From Stackebrandtia albiflava (GTDB lineage: Bacteria > Actinomycetota > Actinomycetes > Mycobacteriales > Micromonosporaceae): a DNA stretch of 64,000 nt. The position numbers and the translations under genes were made by a program. Each line of letters begins with the position of its first letter. Position 1 is the first letter of the stretch. The notes below the pieces were generated by a model, which made no database searches, had not been told where the DNA came from, and worked only from the letters and a program-made list of their open reading frames with translations. Below, piece after piece: positions 50,319-57,251 of this stretch. Where the stretch lies: assembly GCF_007994225.1 (NCBI RefSeq), contig NZ_VLLL01000005.1:972081-1036080 (forward strand). Reading direction: 5' to 3'.

Positions 50319-51581
50319 ATGAATCGTGATCCGCAGTCCCCTGGGGACGGTGAAGGGGTGGTGTCGCCCTTCCCGTCACTGTTGGAGTCACGGCGGCTAC
50401 GCGAACCGGACGACGTCACCGAGGCACCGGCGCCGGAGGCACAACCGCCGCCGACCGGGACGCCGAAGCCCAGGCGGGGCAGGGTCTCCCGGTTCCTGTC
50501 ACGTGGGAGCCGCCGGTCCGGCGACGACGGCACCGTTTTGGACGTGCCGTCCGCCGAGGCGGCGGAACGCCCGGAACTGCGTCCGGTGGCCCGGGCGAGG
50601 CTGACCGGCCGCCCGGTCACCCCCACATCGGCGGTCGATCACCCCGACGTGTTCGTCGCCGCCGATCCGGCGCCGTCGGTGGCGGAGATCCTGGCGACCG
50701 CGTCGGTGTCCGGCGCGCGAGGTGGGTTGCCGGCCGGCGCGGAGCCGGCACCGGCCACCGTGGCGGTTCCCGACGAGGTGGAGCCGGCTTCCGGCCCGGC
50801 ACCCGCCGCGACCGACCGCCGGTATCCGCCCGCGATCGGCAGGGCGGCCGTCCCGGTCACTCGGGCGATCGGCAGGGCCGCCGTGCCCACCACGGTCCCC
50901 GCCGGGGACGGCGTGGAGGAGAGCGAGCCGGGCACCGGCGACGAGTCCGTTACACCGGACGGTGCCGTGTCGCCCGACACCGAGGACACGACGGTCATCG
51001 CCGTCACCACGCCGCCCGCGTCTGCGGGGCCGGTGAGCCCGGCCGATCGTAGGCCACTTCGGACCTTCACCGCCGCCGTGCCGCTGCCGACCCGGGAGAC
51101 GACCGCACCGGTGGCCGCCACGGCCGACGCGCAGCCGCCGCCGGTGGGGGAGACATCCGCCGGCGGGGCCGAGACTCTGTCTATTCAGGACTTCTCGCCG
51201 GAATCTCCCGCCCCCGAGGTGGTGGATCCCAGGCCGGCCGGAGCCGCATCTCCCGGTGACACCGCACCGGACTCGGCGACTCCGGACGGCGGCACCGCGC
51301 CACACGGCGGCGGGGCGGACGGGCGGCCGCGCGTCACCGTGACGTCGTCGGACGATTCCGGCTCGATTCTTCCGCCTGCGACGGAGCCGGACGTTCCGGA
51401 ACCGGCCGCGCCCGGCCGGCGGCGTGACGGCCGCCCGTTGGCGCGCTTCACCGCCACCCGGCCGCCACGCCCCGAGAAGACGCGAACGGAGACGGTGAAC
51501 GGGGGCCACTCCGAGGACGTCACCGGTGTCGGTGACGCCCCGCCGATCCGGGGCGCTGAAACCGTCACGCCAGGATCGTGA
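50319..51581 (+). CDS. Long disordered Pro/Ala/Thr-rich protein (420 aa)
   Basis: Almost the whole product is low-complexity and acidic to neutral, rich in Pro, Ala, Thr and Glu, with no hydrophobic helix. Short motifs recur: RPLRTFTAAVPLP and RPLARFTATRPP, AAVPVTRAIG and AAVPTTVPAG. The third-codon G/C pattern supports this strand. The ATG at 50319 is chosen; an in-frame ATG at 50259 lies inside the palindrome. Encoded between mycP and a small Cys-rich gene, it may be an ESX-associated scaffold or exported protein. No family recognised. Confidence 0.6.
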   Translation: MNRDPQSPGDGEGVVSPFPSLLESRRLREPDDVTEAPAPEAQPPPTGTPKPRRGRVSRFLSRGSRRSGDDGTVLDVPSAEAAERPELRPVARARLTGRPVTPTSAVDHPDVFVAADPAPSVAEILATASVSGARGGLPAGAEPAPATVAVPDEVEPASGPAPAATDRRYPPAIGRAAVPVTRAIGRAAVPTTVPAGDGVEESEPGTGDESVTPDGAVSPDTEDTTVIAVTTPPASAGPVSPADRRPLRTFTAAVPLPTRETTAPVAATADAQPPPVGETSAGGAETLSIQDFSPESPAPEVVDPRPAGAASPGDTAPDSATPDGGTAPHGGGADGRPRVTVTSSDDSGSILPPATEPDVPEPAAPGRRRDGRPLARFTATRPPRPEKTRTETVNGGHSEDVTGVGDAPPIRGAETVTPGS

Positions 51582-51829
51582 AGACCGCCGCCGCCATCGC
51601 CGGGACGGCGAGCGACACGAACGCGACGACGGCGCAACCGCCGCCGGAACCACTCGGGCGGGTGAAGCCCCTTCTGCCCGGTGCGCCGGTAGTGTTCCAC
51701 CCGCTTCATCGCGCTGTCGTGGCACTGCCGGCAGATTCCGCCGTCGGACACCTCCATCGGCCTGATCCCGCAGGCACCGCACTTCGGCGGTGGAGGCGGG
51801 ACGTATGGAACGTATGGTCCGTCTCCCAT
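51565..51829 (-). pseudogene. Small CxxC membrane protein with a single-base frameshift
   Basis: The first part reads YVPYVPPPPPKCGACGIRPM, then GICRQCHDSAMKRVEHYRRT, a zinc-ribbon-like CGAC/CRQC pair. After a G4 run (C4 on the top strand, 51668-51671) the frame becomes basic and implausible. Removing one base restores a natural end, KGFTRPSGSGGGCAVVAFVS followed by LAVPAMAAAVFTILA and a stop at 51565, a transmembrane tail. So the intact form would be an 87-residue tail-anchored protein. It is convergent with the disordered gene, which then overlaps it by only 17 bases. It is either a real mutation or a sequencing error. Confidence 0.65.
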
Positions 51830-52023
51830 GTCTCACACCTCGCATCTCGACCGGCGGCGGACACACCCCGACGGCGCGTCTCTCCACGGTACCGAAGCCC
51901 ACGCCGAGGTGATGTGTCCCAGAAGCGTTGCCGGGCAGGGGGAGTGACGACCGGACGGCCGCCCCTGATCAGAACTCCGTCCGTCCCGGACCGTGGCTTG
52001 CCCTGCGGCGATACCGTGAACGC

Positions 52024-52809
52024 ATGGCCCGTACCCCCGCCGATCGGCGCCGCACCGTCCTGCTCGCCGGTGCCGCCGTGCAGACCGTCGTCCTGTTCAC
52101 GGGCGTGTACCTGCTGGCCGCCACCGACAACGGAGTCGCCGGGGCCGTGGCGGTGGGATCGTGGTCCGCGCTCGGATTGCTCGGAGCCTGTCTGTACCTG
52201 GCCCGCCCGCTCGTGGCGGCGGAACTGGATCCCGGTGCCGAGGCCGCACGGGACGCGGACCAGGCGGTCCTGGTGCGCGTCTGCGGACTGGTCCCACTGG
52301 CGCAGGTACCCGTGGTCGGCGGCATGGTCTGGATCCTCACCGCGGTGACGGGTTTCGACGTCGGGTACTTCCTGGTCGCCGAGGGCGTCGGCGGCGCCGT
52401 CGGTTCGTTCCTGCTGCTGTTCCTGGTCGCCTACCTGTGTGAACTGCTGGGGGTTCTCGTCCTGTTGCTCATCGGGTTTCCGCTGATGCTCCTGGCCGGG
52501 GCGTTGAATCGGATCCGCAAGGGCGACAGGACCTCGTTCCGTGCCGCGTTGATCGGTCTGATCGTGTCGGCGGTGCTGCCGATGAGCGTCGCGGCGGTCC
52601 TCGCGGTGGACGGGCCGTCCGGTCGCGGTGGGGGACTGGGGCGGCTGCTGGTGGTGCTGGGTGTGGAGTCCGAGCGGTACGAGGTCGTCAGTGACGGTTG
52701 GCTGTGGACCGCCCGCGCCCTCACCCTGCTGTTCGTCGTCGTCGTCCTGCTCGTCGTCGCCGCCGAGAAGACGAGCAGACGCGCGACGAGGCGGCGATCC
52801 CCCAGGTGA
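52024..52809 (+). CDS. Polytopic membrane protein (261 aa)
   Basis: Six or so transmembrane helices are visible (TVLLAGAAVQTVVLFTGVYL, GGAVGSFLLLFLVAYLCELL, VLVLLLIGFPLMLLAGAL and LTLLFVVVVLLVVAA near the end). The N-terminus is basic and the C-terminus ends SRRATRRRSPR. I start at the ATG at 52024 because the first helix begins soon after; longer in-frame starts lack ribosome sites. No transporter motif was recognised. Its neighbours are ESX-linked genes, but no functional link is shown. Confidence 0.8.
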   Translation: MARTPADRRRTVLLAGAAVQTVVLFTGVYLLAATDNGVAGAVAVGSWSALGLLGACLYLARPLVAAELDPGAEAARDADQAVLVRVCGLVPLAQVPVVGGMVWILTAVTGFDVGYFLVAEGVGGAVGSFLLLFLVAYLCELLGVLVLLLIGFPLMLLAGALNRIRKGDRTSFRAALIGLIVSAVLPMSVAAVLAVDGPSGRGGGLGRLLVVLGVESERYEVVSDGWLWTARALTLLFVVVVLLVVAAEKTSRRATRRRSPR

Positions 52810-52947
52810 ACCGTTCTCCGTCCGATCGATGCCGGCCGGGAGGCCGGGCGACCACATTCCTTGTCGCTCGGTCTCGGTGAGATCGGGTACGGCTTCGCCC
52901 GATCACACGGCCGGTGACGGCTTATCCGGCGGGGTACTCGGCGCGCG

Positions 52948-53865
52948 TCACGGAACCGGCTGCGCCGTGCCGTCGGCGGCGGACGGTGCGTCGTCCGCCT
53001 GGAGGAACGGAGACAGCGCCTCGACGATCGTGTCGATCCGCGCCCAGAAGCCGGGGGAGTCGAGCGGCCAGAATCCGCCGGGACGCACCAGGAACAGTCG
53101 GGCGCCGACGATCTCGACCTGGATCGTTCCGCCCAGCGCGGACGCGTGCTCCAAGATCCGTGATTCCTCGATCAGCCGTGTGAGCGGGCGGTGGTCGGGC
53201 TTCCGGCACCGGACGCGGTACCCGCCGGGGCCGTCGACCGGCGTCAGGGCGCGCAGCGCACGCGGCCCGGTCTCGGCGTTCCGCGCCGCGAAGTAGTGCG
53301 GAAGTGTGTCCCGGAGCCGGAACACGGCGTATCCGGACTCGGCCCAGTACGACTCCGCACCGTCCCAGTCGCGTTCCTCCCGGTAGTCGGCGACCTGGAA
53401 CCCGCCGGGCGAGGTGAGCCGATCGAGATGGCGGCGCGTCGGCGAGGCGGAGTCGAACAGATCCGCCGCCGGCTGCTCCACCACAGCCGGTGTCGGTTCG
53501 TAGGTGAGCCCGTTCGCGGCGGCGAACCCGGTGAGCCGGAATCGTCGGCGTGCCTTCGGCCCCCAGTGGTCGAGGCGCCGCACCTTGAGCGAGATCAGTG
53601 CCATCACGAGGATGGTCCCGACCCACAGGAGGGACATCGACACACTCAGAAGCGTGACCCCCTCCGTCAACAGCAGCCCGGTGGGAACGGCGGGCGCGCC
53701 GACGACGAGCACGACCGCCAGGAGGGCGAATCGATACCGTTCCATGCGTCGTACGGCGAGGTCGGTCCCGTGCCGGCCGTTCATCGCGGCCCGCGTGAAC
53801 TCCTCCCAGTCCGGCCCGTTCGGGCGCACCGTCAAGGCCGTGGTGTCGAGACGTCTAGTCGTCAT
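52948..53865 (-). CDS. Membrane-anchored hypothetical protein (305 aa)
   Basis: Two transmembrane helices at about 46-95 (FALLAVVLVVGAPAVPTGLL, LLSVSMSLLWVGTILVMAL) are followed by a soluble domain of about 200 residues resembling DUF3137-like cytosolic domains (RRFRLTGFAAANGLTYEPTP, then VEIVGARLFLVRPG). The ATG at 53865 overlaps the end of the 47-codon gene upstream by 11 bases, indicating translational coupling. Function unknown. Confidence 0.82.
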   Translation of the reverse strand: MTTRRLDTTALTVRPNGPDWEEFTRAAMNGRHGTDLAVRRMERYRFALLAVVLVVGAPAVPTGLLLTEGVTLLSVSMSLLWVGTILVMALISLKVRRLDHWGPKARRRFRLTGFAAANGLTYEPTPAVVEQPAADLFDSASPTRRHLDRLTSPGGFQVADYREERDWDGAESYWAESGYAVFRLRDTLPHYFAARNAETGPRALRALTPVDGPGGYRVRCRKPDHRPLTRLIEESRILEHASALGGTIQVEIVGARLFLVRPGGFWPLDSPGFWARIDTIVEALSPFLQADDAPSAADGTAQPVP

Positions 53866-53998
53866 CTGCGAACCGCCATCTCGTTCCGTCGAGGAACGGC
53901 GAACCCGGCCCGGTCCTCACCGGCCCGGACTCGCCGCCGAGCCGCACACCGTCGAGATTGAAGCCATACCGCACGACCTCGTCAATCTCCCGACTCAT
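53855..53998 (-). CDS. Short hypothetical protein (47 aa) coupled to the next gene
   Basis: The product begins MSREIDEVVRYGFNLDGVRL and ends RWRFADDD. Its stop overlaps the start of the membrane protein at 53865, a common arrangement for real small genes. No strong ribosome site is seen. Function unknown. Confidence 0.55.
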   Translation of the reverse strand: MSREIDEVVRYGFNLDGVRLGGESGPVRTGPGSPFLDGTRWRFADDD

Positions 53999-54043
53999 CC
54001 GATCACCGTACTGCGGCCGCGCACCCCCCGCTCCGCCCCACGG

Positions 54044-54134
54044 TGCCGGCTTGGTTGGTCATACGACCATCGACGTGCCTCGAATAGGCCCTGATGTCCG
54101 AATTTTCGCCGTCGTATGCCCAACCAAGCCGGCA
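54044..54134. repeat. 24-bp inverted repeat with a third half-copy
   Basis: Arm 1 (54044-54067, starting TGCCGGCTTGGTTGG) and arm 2 (54111-54134) are reverse complements with one mismatch, 43 bases apart. The core CCAACCAAGCC recurs directly at 54141-54151. It lies between a leftward operon end (54220) and a leftward gene start (53998). It could be an operator cluster, a terminator or mobile-element end sequences. Confidence 0.7.
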
Positions 54135-54219
54135 TTTCAACCAACCAAGCCGATCGGGTGGCCGGTCGCCGGATACGGGGGATACCGGCGACCGGCCCGG
54201 GTGCCCCGGGACGGGGCGG

Positions 54220-54429
54220 CTATCCGGCGCGACGTGCCTTGGCCGGCACCGGGATCACGTGCCAGCTCGCGGTGGCGTCGCAGTACCCGATGCGCGGTGG
54301 GGGACCGGTGTGGAGCAGTCGCCAGCCCTCCCGGATGCGCATGGCGTCACCTCGGGTCTCGACGTGCGCGTCGTGGATCGTGCAGACCCGGCCGCCGATG
54401 TCGTCGAATCGGATGGGTGGTCTCGTCAT
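54220..54429 (-). CDS. Hypothetical protein (69 aa), operon gene 4
   Basis: The product starts MTRPPIRFDDIGGRVCTIHD and ends with a basic tail. Two Cys are present (VCTIHD, GYCDAT). Its ATG overlaps the stop of the preceding gene (ATGA). It is the last of four tiny coupled genes. No family recognised. Confidence 0.65.
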   Translation of the reverse strand: MTRPPIRFDDIGGRVCTIHDAHVETRGDAMRIREGWRLLHTGPPPRIGYCDATASWHVIPVPAKARRAG

Positions 54430-54599
54430 CGGTCCGTCTCCGGTTCGGTCAGGATGTAGCCCTGGAACGGGACACAGCCGGTGCCCTCGCAGTGCGGGCA
54501 CGGTCGCGGCTCTTCGGTGCCCGGATCGTCGGCCGTCGCCCGGACTCCGGTGACCGTGCGGGCGGCATCGCAGTCGGGGCAACGGGTGTAGGCGGTCAC
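54426..54599 (-). CDS. Small zinc-finger-like protein (57 aa), operon gene 3
   Basis: CPDC near the N-terminus and CPHCEGTGC later resemble the DnaJ-type zinc-binding CxxCxGxG pattern. A GTG start with GGGAGG 7 bases upstream overlaps the stop of the previous gene (GTGA). Tiny zinc proteins like this are common in actinomycete accessory regions. Confidence 0.72.
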   Translation of the reverse strand: MTAYTRCPDCDAARTVTGVRATADDPGTEEPRPCPHCEGTGCVPFQGYILTEPETDR

Positions 54600-54859
54600 G
54601 ACGCGGCCTCCCGTCGCGCGGACGCGGCGCGGTACACCGCGACCGCGGCGGCCTCGACCCGGGTGTACCAGTCGGCGGGCTGCCCGAGCCACGCCGCGCC
54701 CCATGACGCGGCGGCGGAGTCGCCCACGACACTGACCGTGCAGGCGAGGATCCGGTGATCCCCCTGGACCGAGTACAACCGGACGGTGTGCGGTGCCGCG
54801 CTCGGTGCCACGGCGAACGTGTCGCCACAGTGGATGAAGCGTCCGAGTTCCGTGTTCAC
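54596..54859 (-). CDS. Hypothetical protein (87 aa), operon gene 2
   Basis: I start at the GTG at 54859, which overlaps the stop of the preceding gene (GTGA); this gives MNTELGRFIHCGDTFAVAPS. The open frame extends 17 codons further up but would then overlap that gene by 55 bases. The product has a beta-rich first half and a helical Ala-rich end. Function unknown. Confidence 0.68.
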   Translation of the reverse strand: MNTELGRFIHCGDTFAVAPSAAPHTVRLYSVQGDHRILACTVSVVGDSAAASWGAAWLGQPADWYTRVEAAAVAVYRAASARREAAS

Positions 54860-55038
54860 GCCCACCACCGCCGGGTCCTCACGGCCTCGCAGGGCCACAC
54901 GGTGCGACACAACCGGCAGGACTCACCCCGGATCGAATCCGGCAGGTGAGTGCGGGTGTCCCCTGTGGTCAACGGTTCCCACCGCGCGCGCCGCTGGTGC
55001 CCCACGACTTCGCCACGTATCCTGTCACTGCCATCCAT
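54856..55038 (-). CDS. Small CxxC..WPC protein (60 aa), operon gene 1
   Basis: The motif CRLCRTVWPC near the C-terminus, preceded by THLPDSIRGES, is one I know from many short actinobacterial proteins beside DUF5753/DUF397 regulators. The ATG at 55038 has TTGGAGGC 7 bases before. On the other strand a candidate antisense RNA covers exactly this ribosome site. It heads the four-gene operon ending at 54220. Confidence 0.75.
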   Translation of the reverse strand: MDGSDRIRGEVVGHQRRARWEPLTTGDTRTHLPDSIRGESCRLCRTVWPCEAVRTRRWWA

Positions 55039-55099
55039 GATTGCCTCCAAGCTGAGTGGATGGTCTGTGAGCCGGGCGCGCCTCTACCGCGCCCGGCTC
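55031..55099 (+). ncRNA. Candidate antisense RNA over the operon start
   Basis: A TATCCT box (55018-55023) is followed by a 7-bp stem, CCATCCA (55031-55037) with TGGATGG (55057-55063), whose loop shows the anti-Shine-Dalgarno GCCTCC. A perfect 12-bp hairpin follows (GAGCCGGGCGCG, 55069-55080, with 55088-55099) and then a T-rich stretch. This promoter-hairpin-terminator layout would give an RNA of about 70 bases complementary to the ribosome site and start codon of the leftward gene. No -35 is clear. Inference. Confidence 0.45.
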
Positions 55100-55228
55100 T
55101 CTTCTTGTGTGGCGCCGATCTGCCGGCCCCACTCACTGACCGTCAGTGGCCCATGTCACCATTGGAAGTAGAAACGAGACGGCCTTTAGGGACCGTCCTT
55201 CCCGAACCGCTCTTCACGGACGGCGCCA

Positions 55229-56044
55229 ATGACTCGATCTCAGCCCACACTTGCGCGTCGCGCCCTCGGACGAGGGCTCCGCCGACTTCGCGAGGCCAGC
55301 CGGATGACCGTTCCGGAAGCAGCCGCTGCAATCGGCTACAGCCGACAGACCATCGCCCGCATCGAGGCGGGCTCACAGCCATCCCGTACTCAGCAGATCA
55401 AGGCGCTGTGCGAAACCTACGGCGCTCCCGTCGAGCAACAGTCCTACCTCACCGCGCTCGCCGTGAAATCGAACGAGCGAGGATGGTGGGAAGCCAACAA
55501 GGCAGGCGTCATCCCTGAATTCCGACTCTATGCCGAGGCGGAGCAAGAAGCCGTCGAGATGCTGATCTACGAACCCGAATTCGTCCCGGGTATCGCCCAA
55601 GCCGACAGCTACATACGCGCGCTCTTGGCGGCAGACCCACCGCGAACACCAGAGATCGGCGACGCCATCCGGGCATTCCGGTTGCAGCGTCAAGAGCTGC
55701 TGTACGCACGGAGCCCGCTGCCGCGCATCACCATGCTGCTCGGGGCCGGCACGTGGGCGTACCTGCGCCACGCTCCGTCGGCCGTCCAGGTGGAACAGGC
55801 GAAACGTTTGATGGAGGTCACCAGCCTGCCAGGGATCGAGGTGCTACTGACTACCCAGCCGCACCCGGCGATGGGGTCGGGGTTCACGGTTCTCACACCA
55901 CCCGACGACGACGGCCCCGCATTCGCGTACATGGACGCGATCGACGGGTGCCGGTACGTCGAGGACCCCGACGTAGTGTCTCATTATCGTCGGGCATTCA
56001 GCCGTGCCCGCGAAGTCGCATCACCAATCGAGGAGCACCTATGA
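55229..56044 (+). CDS. XRE-family regulator with DUF5753 domain
   Basis: A 271-residue WhiJ-like protein. The helix-turn-helix lies at about 12-70 (LGRGLRRLREASRMTVPEAA, then IGYSRQTIARIEAG). The DUF5753 part follows at about 90-265, with EQEAVEMLIYEPEFVPGIAQ, RLQRQELL and a late GFTVLTPPDDD. Its stop overlaps the ATG of the DUF397 gene (ATGA), the usual pairing. In Streptomyces such pairs control development or antibiotic production, DUF397 acting as modulator. It is divergent from the four-gene operon, which may be its target. Confidence 0.94.
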   Translation: MTRSQPTLARRALGRGLRRLREASRMTVPEAAAAIGYSRQTIARIEAGSQPSRTQQIKALCETYGAPVEQQSYLTALAVKSNERGWWEANKAGVIPEFRLYAEAEQEAVEMLIYEPEFVPGIAQADSYIRALLAADPPRTPEIGDAIRAFRLQRQELLYARSPLPRITMLLGAGTWAYLRHAPSAVQVEQAKRLMEVTSLPGIEVLLTTQPHPAMGSGFTVLTPPDDDGPAFAYMDAIDGCRYVEDPDVVSHYRRAFSRAREVASPIEEHL

Positions 56045-56214
56045 CCGGAAAGTGGCGCAAAGCGCGCCGCAGCAGCGCCCAGGGGAACAACTGCGTTGAG
56101 GCCCGCCTGAACGGCGAAACGCCCGAGGTCCGGGATTCCAAGATGGGGGACCGTTCCCCGATCTTGGAAATGTCTCGTCATGACTTCGCCGCCCTGCTGC
56201 GTTCGGTGGGATAG
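56041..56214 (+). CDS. DUF397 domain protein
   Basis: A 57-residue protein with the family pattern WRKARRSSAQGNNCVEA, EVRDSKMGD and a C-terminal EMSRHDFAALLRSV. It is translationally coupled to the upstream DUF5753 regulator by an ATGA overlap. DUF397 proteins are small partners, antitoxin- or modulator-like, of the cognate XRE regulators. Confidence 0.94.
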   Translation: MTGKWRKARRSSAQGNNCVEARLNGETPEVRDSKMGDRSPILEMSRHDFAALLRSVG

Positions 56215-56394
56215 CAGCGGAACGGCACCCGATGAATCTTCGGCAGCCGCCTCGGCCGACCCGGCGGGGGCGGCGCTGTCATGAGCAGGCGGCACCTCCC
56301 GGACGACCCGCCGATCGTTCGGTGGGCTGGTGGCGCACCGGCACGCGATGGATCCTCGGCGGCCGCGTCGGCCTCGACGTGGCGGGTAGCGGCG

Positions 56395-56808
56395 TCAGGG
56401 CCGGTGCGGGACCACGCACATCTCCCAACTGCTGTTGCGTCCGACGTTCTCGTTGATCCGTTGTCCGTCGGGCTGCCCGTCGCAGGTGCCGAGGTCGGAG
56501 TCGTCCCGTTCGCCTTCGGCGTCCCCTACGACCTTCCAGACGGCGGCCGGGTCGTCGCACTCGACGATCGGATACCCGGTGAGCCCCTCCTCGAGGCCGG
56601 TGAGACAGTCCCCGGCCACGGGACGGCCCTGCCAGGCGACGACCATCATGACACCACCGAGAACCATGAGTACCGCCCAGATGGCGAATCCGATGCGGCG
56701 GGAACGGCTCAACCCCCGGAACCTCTCGAGCATTCCGTTCACCTTCGACGAGGACCCGTCGTGCGGCCCGCTTGGCCGGGCGGCACGGTGGTCGGGGGAC
56801 TGGGACAC
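56395..56808 (-). CDS. Membrane-anchored LppU-like protein (137 aa)
   Basis: A short cytoplasmic N-terminus, one transmembrane helix at about 41-59 (FAIWAVLMVLGGVMMVVA) and an exported domain with four Cys (GDCLTG, VECDDP, GTCDGQ, EMCVVP). The pattern GDC...VxCxxPxAxxKVVG...C resembles the LppU/SCO3897 family. The start is a GTG at 56808 with GGAAGG 6 bases before. Function unknown; likely structural or envelope-associated. Confidence 0.82.
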   Translation of the reverse strand: MSQSPDHRAARPSGPHDGSSSKVNGMLERFRGLSRSRRIGFAIWAVLMVLGGVMMVVAWQGRPVAGDCLTGLEEGLTGYPIVECDDPAAVWKVVGDAEGERDDSDLGTCDGQPDGQRINENVGRNSSWEMCVVPHRP

Positions 56809-57251
56809 GGGAGACCTTCCTTCGGGCGCGATGCCATGCCGCACAGGGCCGGGGCGGGGGCCACTGGAACGAACCATAGTGCCGAACGGGTCCGGCGGAC
56901 AGGACCGGGATGGTTCGGTGCCCGAAATGCCCCGAAGCCGGCGCGGTGCGAGCCGGTCGATCCCGTGTCCGTCGCACGTCACCTGCCGCCATCCTCTCCC
57001 CGACACCGGTTGAGAACATGTCGTGATCTGGTCGGTCGACGGACTCAGCGCGAGCCGGCTTCCCGACGCGTCGTTCCGTTGGACACCTGTTAGGACATCC
57101 CGACACCTCTGCGGCGCAGAGGATTCAGCAACCTTAGGGGCCTTCACCGGTGTCGAACTACGGGTTCCCGTTGATATCCATTGAGTATGGACGTACAGCC
57201 TCACTACATGCACCACGCCCATTCAGCCCACTCATGCCTCGGCACCCCGCG
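56809..57251. promoter_or_regulatory. Divergent intergenic region before the ABC transporter
   Basis: A 443-base region between leftward and rightward genes with no convincing coding sequence. It should hold both promoters; TTGATA with a following TATGGAC near 57170-57195 is a weak candidate. Nothing else was seen. Confidence 0.35.

Noticed and set aside
50499-51902. 467-residue frame opposite the disordered protein
   Set aside because: Highly Arg-rich and irregular; the top-strand frame has the better codon pattern and repeated motifs.
53855-54220. Integrated plasmid or ICE end at the 24-bp inverted repeat
   Set aside because: No integrase, relaxase, replication gene or tRNA-derived attachment repeat is present next to it; kept only as an unexplained repeat.
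56281-57093. 270-residue top-strand frame over the LppU-like gene
   Set aside because: The opposite strand has a signal/transmembrane protein with conserved Cys pattern and a good ribosome site.
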